64,000 bases of DNA from the NCBI RefSeq assembly GCF_001442625.1, contig NZ_LMZQ01000013.1, forward strand, positions 186,001 through 250,000, in the 5' to 3' direction. This DNA is from Pedobacter ginsenosidimutans. Lineage in GTDB: Bacteria > Bacteroidota > Bacteroidia > Sphingobacteriales > Sphingobacteriaceae. Under the pieces are notes generated by a model. It did no database searches and was not told the origin of the DNA. It saw only the letters and a list, made by a program, of their open reading frames with translations. Shown in pieces: positions 36,207 through 45,404 of the stretch. Numbering within the stretch: the first letter of the stretch is position 1; every line of letters begins with the position of its first letter. Both the position numbers and the translations under genes were made by a program.

Positions 36207-36314
36207 AAACCTGATTGAAATGGAAACCCCACAGCCCGATTTTCATCGGGCGAGGATTTGAAATGGAAAGCAGGACTAACCTCAAAATGAAATGCTGCCT
36301 TTGCTTTCCAAAAA
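36207..36314 (+). repeat. Dispersed intergenic repeat, family A copy 5
   Basis: AAACCTGATTGAAATGG, GCCCGATTTTCATCGGGC, GAGGATTTGAAATGG, AAAGCAGGACTAAC and finally CTGCCTTTGCTTTCCAAAA: a complete copy. Confidence 0.85.
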
Positions 36315-36344
36315 AAAAATGGACTTCAAACTATGTTTATTGCA

Positions 36345-36373
36345 CAAAAAAAGTCCCGATTCTCACCGGGACT
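36345..36373 (-). terminator. Terminator after the cysteine desulfurase gene
   Basis: AGTCCCG and CGGGACT form a stem. On the minus strand it is followed by a run of seven T residues, 23 bases after the stop codon. Confidence 0.85.
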
Positions 36374-36395
36374 CTCCTATTTGGTTAATGATATT

Positions 36396-37544
36396 TTAAG
36401 CTAAAGCATTTTGCTTTACTACCATTTTAACTTTTTCTATTACATAATCTAACTCTTCTTTTGTTGTGTATTTGCTAAACGAAAAGCGCACCGAAGGACG
36501 GTTAGGATCGGCATTAATGCCATTTAATACATGCGAACCAATATTTGAACCGGAAGAGCAGGCACTGCCACCAGAAGCACAGATACCATTGATATCTAAA
36601 TTAAACAACAACATATCGCCCATATCCATCTCAGGGAACGATACATTCAGTACCGTGTACAAACTTTTATCGGCATCGGTTTCGCCATTAAAAGCAATAC
36701 CCGGGATTTCGGCGATTAACTGTGCTTTCAGGTAATCTTTTAAGCCCTGAATATAGGCCTGATGCTGATCCATTTCAGCATAAGCAATTTCTAACGCCTT
36801 AGCTAAACCCACAATACCATATACGTTTTCGGTACCACCACGCATATTACGCTCTTGCGCGCCACCATAAATCATCGGTGGAATTTTAATGTTGCTGTTT
36901 ACATATAAAAACCCAACACCTTTAGGTCCGTGGAGCTTGTGCGCTGCGCAAACAATAAAATGTGCTTTAAGCTCGCGTACGTTATGTGGGTAATGCCCCA
37001 TGGTTTGAACCGTATCGGCATGATAAATGGCATTGTATTTCTCGCAGATATCGCCAACTTTAACCATATCGGTCAGTGTACCCAATTCGTTATTGGCATG
37101 CATTAACGAAACAAAAGTGCGTTCGTTATTTTGAAGCAGTTCTTCTAAATGATTGTAATCGACATTTCCTTTTTCGTCAATATTAACGAAACTTAACTTA
37201 TCGATTTCGCCATTTTTAAGCATCGTATTTAGCGTATGTTCAACGGCATGGTGTTCTATTTTTGAAGTTATGGCATGTTTAATTCCATAAGCTGAAATTC
37301 CGCAACGGATGGCCGTATTATCGGCCTCAGTACCTCCGGAAGTAAAAAACACTTCGGATGGTGAGGCATTTAACAGACCAGAAACGGTTTTACGGGCTTT
37401 TTCTACCAGCGTTCTTACCTCGCGGCCAAGCGCATGAATGGCAGATGGATTACCGAAATAGTTTTCCATCACGTTTGTCATTTCTGCAATTACTGCTGCA
37501 TCTAAAGGCGTTGTGGCCGCATTATCTAAATAGACCCTTTTCAT
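36396..37544 (-). CDS. iscS: Cysteine desulfurase (NifS/IscS type)
   Basis: The 382-residue PLP enzyme begins KRVYLDNAATTPLD. It has the PLP lysine in CAAHKLHGPKGVGFLYV, the catalytic cysteine in ASGGSACSSGSN, and the RGGTENVYGIVGLAKAL segment. It removes sulfur from cysteine and supplies Fe-S cluster assembly or tRNA thiolation. No iscU or suf partner is adjacent, so the exact pathway is open, and NifS-like naming is equally fair. A TATCTTTG box lies upstream at 37575. Confidence 0.92.
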   Translation of the reverse strand: MKRVYLDNAATTPLDAAVIAEMTNVMENYFGNPSAIHALGREVRTLVEKARKTVSGLLNASPSEVFFTSGGTEADNTAIRCGISAYGIKHAITSKIEHHAVEHTLNTMLKNGEIDKLSFVNIDEKGNVDYNHLEELLQNNERTFVSLMHANNELGTLTDMVKVGDICEKYNAIYHADTVQTMGHYPHNVRELKAHFIVCAAHKLHGPKGVGFLYVNSNIKIPPMIYGGAQERNMRGGTENVYGIVGLAKALEIAYAEMDQHQAYIQGLKDYLKAQLIAEIPGIAFNGETDADKSLYTVLNVSFPEMDMGDMLLFNLDINGICASGGSACSSGSNIGSHVLNGINADPNRPSVRFSFSKYTTKEELDYVIEKVKMVVKQNALA

Positions 37545-37574
37545 TTCTACGAATATTTAAAAGTTAGTGTGTTG

Positions 37575-37582
37575 CAAAGATA
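37575..37582 (-). promoter_or_regulatory. Probable -7 element of the cysteine desulfurase gene
   Basis: On the minus strand TATCTTTG fits TAnnTTTG and lies 30 bases before the ATG at 37544. Confidence 0.45.
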
Positions 37583-37676
37583 CCTTGCTAGTGGCAGTCT
37601 TTGTTTTAAATGATAAAAGTTTAATCGTTTTATTAAACCTTGATCAGGTATGCTTAATTCTAAAATCCTTTTGGGA

Positions 37677-39062
37677 TTAAAGGTGTAATATTTCTTTAAT
37701 GTCAGAAATAATTTTGTTAGCCAAATTCTCGGCAATGGTTTCATTTTCTGCTTCACTGTAAATCCTGATGATCGGTTCAGTGTTCGAACGGCGCAAATGT
37801 ACCCAAGTTTTATCAAATTCTATCTTCAAACCATCAATTGTACTGTATGGTTGATTTTTATATTTTTCTTCTACCTGTTTCAACAGATTATCGATATCCA
37901 TTTCTGGAGTAAGGGTAATTTTGTTTTTAGAAATGTGATATTGCGGATAACTGGCTCTTAATACTGAAATTGATTTGCCAAATTTAGCTAAATGTGTTAA
38001 GAATAAGGCAATGCCAACCAAGGCGTCTCTTCCATAATGCGATTCAGGATAAATGATTCCACCGTTTCCTTCGCCACCAATAATGGCATTTGTAGCTTTC
38101 ATTTTGTTCACTACATTCACCTCTCCTACTGCTGATGCATTGTATTCGGCTCCTGCTTTTTCAGTCACATCGCGTAATGCGCGTGTTGATGAAAGGTTCG
38201 AAACTGTGTTTCCTGGTGTATTTTTCAATACATAATCGGCAACAGCAACCAAAGTATATTCTTCGCCGAACATGCTACCATCTTCGTTTACAAAACATAA
38301 ACGGTCAACATCCGGATCAACAACGATACCTAAATCTGCATTTTGTTTCTGAACTTCTTTCGATATTTCAGTTAAGTTTTCAGGAAGTGGCTCAGGGTTG
38401 TGCGGGAAATGCCCGTCTGGTGTACAATATAATTCTACCACCTTGCTCACGCCCAAAGCTTTTAACAAAGCAGGGATAAAAATACCGCCAGTTGAATTTA
38501 CACAGTCGATTACGACTTTAAAATTGGCTTTTTTAATTGCCTCAACATCAACCAATGGTAATGCTAAAACTTTATCGATGTGTTTTTGAAGGTAAGTATC
38601 GTTTTTAATTACTTTACCTAATTTATCTACATCAGCAAAATCAAAATCAGCACTTTCTGCCAAATCTAAAACTTCTTTTCCATCAGCGTCGCTGATAAAC
38701 TCACCGCTTGCATTTAGTAATTTTAAGGCATTCCATTGTTTTGGGTTATGGCTTGCGGTTAAAATGATACCGCCACCTGCTTTTTCATCAGGTACAGCGA
38801 CTTCTACAGTTGGCGTGGTTGATAAACCTAAATCGATTACCTCAATACCCAAGCCTTGTAAAGTTCCGATAACCAGGTTATTCACCATCTCACCCGAAAT
38901 ACGCGCATCGCGACCTAAAACTATTCTTTTATTGCCTGTTTTTTGTACTACCCAGCTACCAAAGGCAGCTGTAAATTTCACAATATCAAATGGGGTTAAG
39001 CCGTCTCCAGCTCTTCCGCCAATGGTTCCTCGTATTCCTGAAATTGATTTTATTAAAGTCAC
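37677..39062 (-). CDS. glmM: Phosphoglucosamine mutase
   Basis: The 461-residue alpha-D-phosphohexomutase begins TLIKSISGIRGTIGGRAG. It has the phosphoserine loop LTASHNPKQWNALKL, the metal site VDPDVDRLCFVNEDG, the sugar-binding GGEGNGGIIYPESHYGRDAL, and the phosphate site RRSNTEPIIRIYSE. It interconverts glucosamine-6-P and glucosamine-1-P for cell-wall precursors, the anabolic counterpart to NagB at 56.7 kb. Translation seems to start at GTG: no ATG is in frame near the conserved N-terminus. Activity towards mannose or glucose phosphates cannot be excluded. Confidence 0.9.
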   Translation of the reverse strand: MTLIKSISGIRGTIGGRAGDGLTPFDIVKFTAAFGSWVVQKTGNKRIVLGRDARISGEMVNNLVIGTLQGLGIEVIDLGLSTTPTVEVAVPDEKAGGGIILTASHNPKQWNALKLLNASGEFISDADGKEVLDLAESADFDFADVDKLGKVIKNDTYLQKHIDKVLALPLVDVEAIKKANFKVVIDCVNSTGGIFIPALLKALGVSKVVELYCTPDGHFPHNPEPLPENLTEISKEVQKQNADLGIVVDPDVDRLCFVNEDGSMFGEEYTLVAVADYVLKNTPGNTVSNLSSTRALRDVTEKAGAEYNASAVGEVNVVNKMKATNAIIGGEGNGGIIYPESHYGRDALVGIALFLTHLAKFGKSISVLRASYPQYHISKNKITLTPEMDIDNLLKQVEEKYKNQPYSTIDGLKIEFDKTWVHLRRSNTEPIIRIYSEAENETIAENLANKIISDIKEILHL

Positions 39063-39298
39063 TGTATATAATTTAATTGAGGCTCAAAAATAAGAAAAAA
39101 AACAAGATAGCAGCTATTTAGGAGTGTTTGTGCACTTTAATTTACATTGCTTTTATATCTATTTATAAGATCAATTTTCCAGAATTGGGACTATGGCCAA
39201 AAACAAACGTGTGTTTTAATTGGATACGGTATCCATAATATTCTTGCAACTTTATTGCATAAAAGCATATTCTAACTTTACTAGCGATTGTAAAACGT

Positions 39299-39306
39299 TA
39301 TATTTG
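39299..39306 (+). promoter_or_regulatory. Promoter of the methyltransferase-PAP2-ZIP operon
   Basis: TATATTTG fits TAnnTTTG and lies 29 bases before the ATG at 39336. A TTTA that could serve as a weak -33 box is 18-20 bases further up. Confidence 0.55.
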
Positions 39307-39335
39307 CATCTTTTTAAGATACAAACGGCTTTTAT

Positions 39336-40067
39336 ATGCAGCGCAAGTGGTTTCAATATTGGTTTAATTCGCCCTATTATCATATTCTTTATCAACAACG
39401 AAATGATGCTGAAGCCGAGTTTTTCATCGATAAACTTACGCAATTCCTACACCCGACGGCCGATGCTAAAATGTTGGATATTGCCTGTGGCAAAGGCCGG
39501 CATTCAATCTATTTAAACAAAAAAGGCTTCGATGTAACCGGAATAGATCTATCGGAACAAAGTATAAAGTATGCCAAGCAATTTGAAAACAATAAATTAC
39601 ATTTTCTTGTACATGATATGCGCAGGTTATTTTACATCAATTACTTTGATGTGGCCTTAAATCTGTTTACCAGTTTTGGTTATTTCGATACCGAAAAAGA
39701 CCATGTAAATGCGCTTAAAACCTTTCGAAAATGCCTAACAGCTGAAGGGATTTTGGTACTCGACTATTTTAATACCGAAAAAATTATCCGCAACTTAAAT
39801 CATTGCGAAACAAAATCGCTCGATGGCATAACTTTTAATATCACCAAAAATGTGATCGATGGAAAAATTATCAAAAAGATAAATTTCGAAGACAAACAAA
39901 AGGTATACAATTTCGAAGAACGGGTGCAGGCATTTAGTTTTGAAGATTTTCAGCGCATGCTTACCAAGGCGGGGATGGTTATCGAAAAAACTTTTGGCAG
40001 TTATGGTTTAGACGATTTTGAGGAAAACAGCTCAGACCGGTTAATTTTAATCTGTAAAAAAGCATGA
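39336..40067 (+). CDS. Class I SAM-dependent methyltransferase
   Basis: The 243-residue protein has the SAM-binding motif I MLDIACGKGRHSIYLNKKGFD, then VTGIDLSEQSIKYAKQ (motif II acidic residue), and the later FDVALNLFTSFGYF. The substrate is unknown. Its stop codon overlaps the ATG of the PAP2 gene (ATGA), so they are translationally coupled. Confidence 0.88.
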   Translation: MQRKWFQYWFNSPYYHILYQQRNDAEAEFFIDKLTQFLHPTADAKMLDIACGKGRHSIYLNKKGFDVTGIDLSEQSIKYAKQFENNKLHFLVHDMRRLFYINYFDVALNLFTSFGYFDTEKDHVNALKTFRKCLTAEGILVLDYFNTEKIIRNLNHCETKSLDGITFNITKNVIDGKIIKKINFEDKQKVYNFEERVQAFSFEDFQRMLTKAGMVIEKTFGSYGLDDFEENSSDRLILICKKA

Positions 40068-40627
40068 TAGAAAGTATACAGCAATTTGACGTAGAATTGT
40101 TCTTGAAAATCCACCGTGGGCTTTCAAACAGCTTTTTTGATTGGTTGATGCCTTTAATGCGTAACCGTTTTTTTTGGTCACCCCTTTACCTTTTTATTGT
40201 TGTTTTTTGTATCAAACAATATAAAAAACAGGGCTATTATATTATCGGCATGGTTCTTTTCACTTTCGCCATTGGCGATTTAATTGCGTCGAGAGTAGTG
40301 AAACCTTGGGTAGCCCGGGTTAGGCCCTGCAATGACTTAAGTTTGGCGAACGATATTATTCACCGTGTTCCCTGTGGAAGTGGTTTGAGCTTTCCGTCTG
40401 CACATGCCACCAATCATTTTGCTATAGCCATTTTTTTAATCTGCATTTTTTATAGCCGCTGGAAACCTATTTTGCCTATTGGCATTTTATGGGCATTTAT
40501 CATCAGTTTTGCTCAGGTATATGTTGGTGTTCATTATCCTGTTGATGTAACTACTGGTGCTTTATTGGGCATTACCATAGGGATTATCTGTTCGAGAATA
40601 TTTAAAAAATTACAACCTGATTTTTAA
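40064..40627 (+). CDS. PAP2-family membrane phosphatase
   Basis: The 187-residue protein has several membrane helices and the three PAP2 motifs: KPWVARVRPC, then FPSAHATNHFAIA with the catalytic histidine, and QVYVGVHYPVDVTTGALLG. Such enzymes remove phosphate from lipid phosphates (undecaprenyl diphosphate or phosphatidic acid) on the outer face of the inner membrane. Which lipid is used here cannot be told. Confidence 0.92.
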   Translation: MIESIQQFDVELFLKIHRGLSNSFFDWLMPLMRNRFFWSPLYLFIVVFCIKQYKKQGYYIIGMVLFTFAIGDLIASRVVKPWVARVRPCNDLSLANDIIHRVPCGSGLSFPSAHATNHFAIAIFLICIFYSRWKPILPIGILWAFIISFAQVYVGVHYPVDVTTGALLGITIGIICSRIFKKLQPDF

Positions 40628-40630
40628 CTT

Positions 40631-41347
40631 ATGGAAATCTGGAAACTCTGCGTACTCTTTTTCTGTGCCTTTTTAGGTGGAACAGCTATATTTTTAGTAA
40701 AGAGCGATAAATCTAAACTACTGAAACTGATTTTGTCTTTCAGTGGGGCTTATTTATTTGCCATTACGGTTTTACATTTAATTCCAGACGCTTACAGCGG
40801 CCCCGACAAATGGCAGATTGGTATTTTCATCCTGATTGGTTTTTTATTACAGATTTTCCTGGAGCAATTTTCAGAAGGTGTAGAACATGGCCACATCCAT
40901 AAACATCACGACGGGCATGTTTTTCCCTTTGGGATTATGATCAGTTTGTGTTTGCATGCTTTTTTAGAAGGAATGCCATTGGCAAAAGAACAGCACAATG
41001 AGCTGATTTTCGGAATTTCGCTACACCACATCCCAGCTGCTTTTGCGCTGGCCAGTATATTAATGCAAAACCATTTTAAGAAAAGCAGCATTATATTTTA
41101 TCTGATTGTATTTGCCATCATGGCACCATTGGGCTTTTATGTAAGTGTTGGCTTAAGCAATGGCACTATTGGCGGCATTGATGCTTATTTCAATAAAATT
41201 ATGGGTATTGTAATTGGTATTTTCTTACATATTTCTACCACTATCTTATTCGAATCGAGTGCCGATCATAAAATCAATAGCCGCAAAATGATTGCCGTTT
41301 TATTGGGAATTGGTGTTGCATTAATTGGTTTCTTTGCAGGACATTAA
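40631..41347 (+). CDS. ZIP family metal transporter
   Basis: The 238-residue protein has about seven to eight membrane helices and a His-rich loop ([17 protein letters not shown]). The metal-binding motifs are [13 protein letters not shown] and [15 protein letters not shown], with conserved His-x-x-x-Glu and His-His-x-x-x. It probably takes up zinc or related divalent metals. It starts 3 bases after the PAP2 stop codon, as the third gene of the operon. Confidence 0.9.
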   Translation: MEIWKLCVLFFCAFLGGTAIFLVKSDKSKLLKLILSFSGAYLFAITVLHLIPDAYSGPDKWQIGIFILIGFLLQIFLEQFSEGVEHGHIHKHHDGHVFPFGIMISLCLHAFLEGMPLAKEQHNELIFGISLHHIPAAFALASILMQNHFKKSSIIFYLIVFAIMAPLGFYVSVGLSNGTIGGIDAYFNKIMGIVIGIFLHISTTILFESSADHKINSRKMIAVLLGIGVALIGFFAGH

Positions 41348-41477
41348 TTCAGTTTGGCAGTTCTTAGTTGGCAGTTTGCAATTAACCAATTTAAACAGTT
41401 CACCAATCAATATCCGTTTTAAACGTTTAATCGTTTATAGTTTTGATCTTTATGAAAAAACATCAGTAAATTCATAT

Positions 41478-42083
41478 ATGGATGAGATTGTAAATGAACC
41501 AGCTGTAACCTATCAAAAAAGGCGTTATACCATTGAAGAGTACCTGGAGATGGAAAAAGCATCAACTTTAAAGCACGAGTACTTCCAAGGTGAGGTATTT
41601 GCAATGTCTGGTGCTGGTGATAACCACAATGATATTTTCAGCAACGTTTTTATTGAAATTGGGAACAAACTTAAAGGCACGCCCTGCAGGCCTTATGGAA
41701 GTGATAAACGAATGAATATTCCTGAGAATACTTTATTTACCTATCCTGATATATCGATCTATTGTAATGGATTAATACATAACGATGTTGATGAAGACAC
41801 CTCAATTTTACCAACTGTGATTATTGAAATCCTGTCACCTTCAACCAAAAATTATGATAGAGGGAAAAAATTTAATCTGTATAAAGATATTCCTTCATTA
41901 AAAGAATATATTATGATTGATTCAGATTCTGTGTTGGTAGAGGCCTATTATATTAATGATGAACAGAATTGGGCACTCAACAAACACGAAGACATTTCTG
42001 ATATGCTAAATCTTGTTTCAATGGGATTTAATGTAGCTTTAAGTGATATATATCATTATGTTCGCCTCAACAGTAAAGAATGA
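41478..42083 (+). CDS. Uma2 family endonuclease-like protein
   Basis: I start this 201-residue protein at the ATG at 41478 ([23 protein letters not shown]). The longer frame from 41325 runs through the ZIP gene's end and repeat words. The Uma2 fold (a PD-(D/E)XK relative) is indicated by [28 protein letters not shown] and [25 protein letters not shown]. Family members are common in cyanobacteria and Bacteroidota and are of unproven function. Convergent with the DUF5522 gene. Confidence 0.82.
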   Translation: MDEIVNEPAVTYQKRRYTIEEYLEMEKASTLKHEYFQGEVFAMSGAGDNHNDIFSNVFIEIGNKLKGTPCRPYGSDKRMNIPENTLFTYPDISIYCNGLIHNDVDEDTSILPTVIIEILSPSTKNYDRGKKFNLYKDIPSLKEYIMIDSDSVLVEAYYINDEQNWALNKHEDISDMLNLVSMGFNVALSDIYHYVRLNSKE

Positions 42084-42124
42084 TTCATTAAATCAAAACT
42101 GAAAACGGATAATTGCCAACTGAT

Positions 42125-42268
42125 TTATTTTTTCTCTTTCTTCTTCCCATAACCCCACGGGCAGTGTTTGCACTTATTTTTACAGCAATAACCACGTTTT
42201 AAATGGTAGGTTTCGGTAAAAACCATTAGTCCATCTTCGTTAAAGTAAAAATCTTCACCTTCTTTCAT
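42125..42268 (-). CDS. DUF5522 small cysteine-rich protein
   Basis: A 47-residue frame reads MKEGEDFYFNEDGLMVFTET, then YHLKRGYCCKNKCKHCPWGYG and a lysine tail. The C-C-x3-C-x2-C cluster with the YHL-RGYCC start is the DUF5522 signature found in Bacteroidota and other groups. The four cysteines suggest a metal site. Function unknown. It is too short for many gene finders. It lies upstream of the MBL-fold gene at 42348, with a short palindrome between them. Confidence 0.85.
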   Translation of the reverse strand: MKEGEDFYFNEDGLMVFTETYHLKRGYCCKNKCKHCPWGYGKKKEKK

Positions 42269-42283
42269 ATATGATCAATTAAA

Positions 42284-42312
42284 GATCCTGAAACAAGTTC
42301 AGGATGACGAAC
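42284..42312. repeat. ATGACG-ended palindrome (family D)
   Basis: GATCCTGAA and TTCAGGATGACGAAC flank ACAAG. A second copy is at 52759-52787. It lies 35 bases past the stop codon of the MBL-fold gene. Confidence 0.75.
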
Positions 42313-42347
42313 AGCCGATATTTAATACCACTCTCCAATTGTAATAA

Positions 42348-43289
42348 CTAATTGAGTATTTTAACCTCAAGTTTATTTTTAAAATAATCCTTAAGCTGCT
42401 TACCATCACCATGTAAAGTCCATATTTGTTTTGGTTTAACTTTTTCTATGGTTTCTAAAATTGCATCCCAATCGGCGTGATCAGAAATGTAAAGTGAAAT
42501 CCCGTTTTGTTGTTGCAGGTTCTTCCATCCAGAGGCAAAAGCGCGTACTACATTAATGGCCTTATGGTAACTGTGAAAAACCATTGGCGGCACAATATAA
42601 ACCTGATGCTCCTGATTATTTTTCATCACCTTTCTATCGTACATTTTGTAATGCCCTACTTTCATCCCGTAATCTTCGTAGATTTTAACAAAAGGCATAA
42701 TGCTATGATGAACCATAATGTTCTTCGTAGGGCAATGTGCATTGAGCAGTTGGATAATCCGCTGGCTTTTACCTAATGCATAAGCACCAAGCATGATATT
42801 CGCATCGGTTTCGTTCAGCTTTTTAATTTCATCAATTGGTGAAGGATGTTTGGTTTCGGGATTAGCAAAGGTACTTTCCGTAATCAACACATCAGCTTCA
42901 ACAAATTCGAAAGGCTCACAGGTATTATCGGGCTCTATCTTATAATCGCCAGTATAAAGGTATTTTACGCCTTTATACTCCATTAAAACCTGTGCAGAGC
43001 CCAAAATATGCCCCGCAGAATAGAAAGTAATGGTAACGTCTTTTATTTTGAAAGATTCATGATAGCTTTTAGTAAAAAAATCGACCGCGGCAAATTTACG
43101 GTAACGGTGTTTCATAAATGTTGCTGTAGCAGTAGTACAGTAGACATTTTGGCTTCCTCCAATAGCATGATCGCCATGTGCATGTGAAACTACTGCTTCT
43201 TTAACGGGCTGTTGTGGATCAAGGTAAAAATCGCCATAAACACAGTATAAACCCGTTGGGGTAATGGTAATAAAATCTTCTAAAATCAT
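42348..43289 (-). CDS. MBL-fold exonuclease-like protein (beta-CASP-like)
   Basis: The 313-residue protein has the zinc motifs SHAHGDHAIGG, YSAGHILGSAQV and YTGDYKIEPD, and a late DHADWDAI and LHGDG. The C-terminal half, with GAYALGKSQRIIQLLN, resembles mRNA 3'-processing and DNA-ligase-associated exonuclease families. I infer an RNA or DNA nuclease. No ligase gene is near. It follows coaE after 42 bases. Confidence 0.82.
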   Translation of the reverse strand: MILEDFITITPTGLYCVYGDFYLDPQQPVKEAVVSHAHGDHAIGGSQNVYCTTATATFMKHRYRKFAAVDFFTKSYHESFKIKDVTITFYSAGHILGSAQVLMEYKGVKYLYTGDYKIEPDNTCEPFEFVEADVLITESTFANPETKHPSPIDEIKKLNETDANIMLGAYALGKSQRIIQLLNAHCPTKNIMVHHSIMPFVKIYEDYGMKVGHYKMYDRKVMKNNQEHQVYIVPPMVFHSYHKAINVVRAFASGWKNLQQQNGISLYISDHADWDAILETIEKVKPKQIWTLHGDGKQLKDYFKNKLEVKILN

Positions 43290-43331
43290 GATCAGGATGA
43301 AAGGATTTAAGGATATTATGATTTAAGTTGA

Positions 43332-43949
43332 TTAAGCCTTGCCATTCTTAAATTCTTCGGCCGCATTCAGAAATTCTTGGTGTAAAGCTAAAACCTGTTC
43401 AATTATGGATTGCTGCTCATCATTAACGATAAAATGATTGGCCATTTTTGATTTTTCTTCATCGCTGAGCTGTTTATCCATGCGGGCCTTCACTTGCTCT
43501 TCAGTAACACCATCACGTTGCATTAAACGCTTTAATTTAACTTCGTAAGGGGCGGTAACCAAAATTGTAGTATCGCACAATTTATAAGAACCGCTTTCGA
43601 ACAGTATTGCTGCTTCTTTTAAAGTATAAGGAACTGTTGCAGGAATGGTTGCTTCCCAGGCATCAAAAGCCCTGAAAACGGCAGGATGTACCAAAGCATT
43701 CAATTGCGAGAGTGCTTGCTCATTATTAAATACAATGCCGGCAATGTGTTTATTATTTAGTTTTCCATCTTCAAAATAACTTTCATTACCAAAAGCAGCT
43801 TTAACTCCTTCTATCAATAAAGTATCTTGGGTCATGATTTCTTTAGCCGCGGTATCAGCATAAAAAACGGGAATTCCCAATACTTCAAAAACCTTACAGG
43901 CGGTTGTTTTACCGCTGCCTATGCCCCCTGTTATACCTACTTTATACAT
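43332..43949 (-). CDS. coaE: Dephospho-CoA kinase
   Basis: The 205-residue kinase has the P-loop GITGGIGSGKTTACKVFE, the FYADTAAKEIM motif, LNALVHPAVFRAF, and a lid containing KRLMQRDGVTEEQVKARM. It phosphorylates dephospho-CoA in the last step of CoA synthesis. Its start overlaps the ybbR stop (TAATG), so the two are coupled. Confidence 0.95.
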   Translation of the reverse strand: MYKVGITGGIGSGKTTACKVFEVLGIPVFYADTAAKEIMTQDTLLIEGVKAAFGNESYFEDGKLNNKHIAGIVFNNEQALSQLNALVHPAVFRAFDAWEATIPATVPYTLKEAAILFESGSYKLCDTTILVTAPYEVKLKRLMQRDGVTEEQVKARMDKQLSDEEKSKMANHFIVNDEQQSIIEQVLALHQEFLNAAEEFKNGKA

Positions 43950-44896
43950 TATTTTTCTACAATGAAATCTATTTTGGATGGCATTACGCTTACCAGTTTA
44001 CAATAATCCGGGAACTCGGTTATCTTCACCGTAAACTGACGGTGCTTTAAAATTTGCCATTCGTCTACATCAATGGTAGCGGTAATAAAACTTTCGTCAA
44101 CCTGATCGTAATTACTTAATGCGACTAAGAATGTAACTTTAATCTTTTTAGGATATAGTTTAAGACTGTTATAATTCCTATTATTTGTAATTTTTAACGG
44201 CACTTCGATAGTCTTCTCCGTAAACTCATCAACAGGTAATCTAACCTCTACAGACGAAGGATAAATACTTACATTTTTATGGATACTGTGCTGTAAGGCA
44301 ATCCTGGTTGTGCTACTGCTTTGTATTTTATCTTGCTTAAGCGTATCAGTAGGCCAGAATTTTATTTTGGCCAGCTCTTCTATAGGTCCGGCTACTTTAA
44401 CATATTTTGGGTTGAGAATAACCTCACTAGAGATGCCGTATTGCTTTTCAAAGCTCAGTTTATCGATCAGCTTTACAGGAACTTTTTTAACTACGCGTTT
44501 GGTGAAATCGAAATACAGCGTATCGGGTTTAACAGAGATTACTTTTTGGGTACTTTCTAACTGCCTGTTGATATTGAAAAGCTGATCGGAAAAAACGATA
44601 AAATCTTTGGTATTGAGCTGACTTAAATTAACAGAAACAGAGGGTGGACTGATGCGTAAACGGGCAAAAAGCAATTGCCAGCCGGTGCCCTCGACCTGTA
44701 AATCTATCGTATCAGACTGCAAGGGATAAAATGCCCTTTTGGTCGGTGTATTTTTAAAGACTAAAACGGTTTTTGCTACATAAATATATTTGTTGTTCAA
44801 TGCCATAAAAAGCCATGCAGCTATAGCCAGCAGCAAACAGGCCAATAAGCTAAATACACGTCTTTTTTCAATCTTCGTTAACCTAATGAAGGGCAT
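43949..44896 (-). CDS. YbbR-domain protein (CdaR-like)
   Basis: The 315-residue protein has one membrane helix (about 13-34, VFSLLACLLLAIAAWLFMAL) and an exported body of YbbR-like repeats: VPVKLIDKLSFEKQYGIS, LNPKYVKVAGPIEEL and VEVPLKITNNRN-like segments. In Firmicutes the YbbR protein CdaR regulates a c-di-AMP cyclase, and the gene is next to cdaA. No cyclase is adjacent here. A strong terminator separates it from yajC. Confidence 0.8.
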   Translation of the reverse strand: MPFIRLTKIEKRRVFSLLACLLLAIAAWLFMALNNKYIYVAKTVLVFKNTPTKRAFYPLQSDTIDLQVEGTGWQLLFARLRISPPSVSVNLSQLNTKDFIVFSDQLFNINRQLESTQKVISVKPDTLYFDFTKRVVKKVPVKLIDKLSFEKQYGISSEVILNPKYVKVAGPIEELAKIKFWPTDTLKQDKIQSSSTTRIALQHSIHKNVSIYPSSVEVRLPVDEFTEKTIEVPLKITNNRNYNSLKLYPKKIKVTFLVALSNYDQVDESFITATIDVDEWQILKHRQFTVKITEFPDYCKLVSVMPSKIDFIVEK

Positions 44897-44960
44897 AATA
44901 AATTAATGTTAGCTGTAAGCTGGAAAAATATTATCCAAAATGCATTTAATCAAATGTAGT

Positions 44961-44994
44961 AAAACAAAAACAGTCCCGAAAGTTTTCGGGACTG
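44961..44994 (-). terminator. Terminator after yajC
   Basis: An eleven-base perfect stem (CAGTCCCGAAA and TTTCGGGACTG) around GT is followed on the minus strand by a T-rich run. It lies 22 bases after the yajC stop codon. Confidence 0.9.
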
Positions 44995-45015
44995 CACTTA
45001 AATTTTATTAATTTA

Positions 45016-45336
45016 TTAGGCTTTAGGCGCTACAACTGCTTTGGTCGCATCTAAAGAAACTGCTGATTTATCGAAACGGATCTTTACACCACCTTCAACC
45101 TCAATTAAAAAAGTTGTTTCATTCATATCGGCAATACGACCGTGAATACCTGCGGTAGTTACGATTTTATCTCCTTTTTTTAATTCTTCAACCAATTTTT
45201 TATGGTCTTTAGCTTTTTTAACTTGCGGGCGGATCATGAAAAAGTAGAAAACTACCATGATGAGTACCATTGGTACAATTGTAGTTAGCATGTTACTACC
45301 ACCTGCTGCTGCATCTAAAATTACTGTTAATGTCAT
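45016..45336 (-). CDS. yajC: Preprotein translocase subunit YajC
   Basis: The 106-residue protein has one membrane helix (TIVPMVLIMVVFYFFMIRPQ) followed by KKAKDHKKLVEELKKGDKIVTTAGIHGRI, the YajC signature. It associates with SecDF in the inner membrane. SecDF is at 13.1 kb in this window, on the other strand. The gene is 68 bases downstream of the DUF1573 gene and is closed by a strong terminator. Confidence 0.95.
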   Translation of the reverse strand: MTLTVILDAAAGGSNMLTTIVPMVLIMVVFYFFMIRPQVKKAKDHKKLVEELKKGDKIVTTAGIHGRIADMNETTFLIEVEGGVKIRFDKSAVSLDATKAVVAPKA

Positions 45337-45404
45337 TTCTTATTTATTTGTGTTTTTGTGAATTTTGATCATTATGGATTATTGCCATAAACAATCGAAC
45401 CAAT

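Noticed and set aside
41325-41477. Upstream extension of the Uma2 gene
   Set aside because: It overlaps the ZIP coding end and spacer words; the conserved protein begins at 41478.
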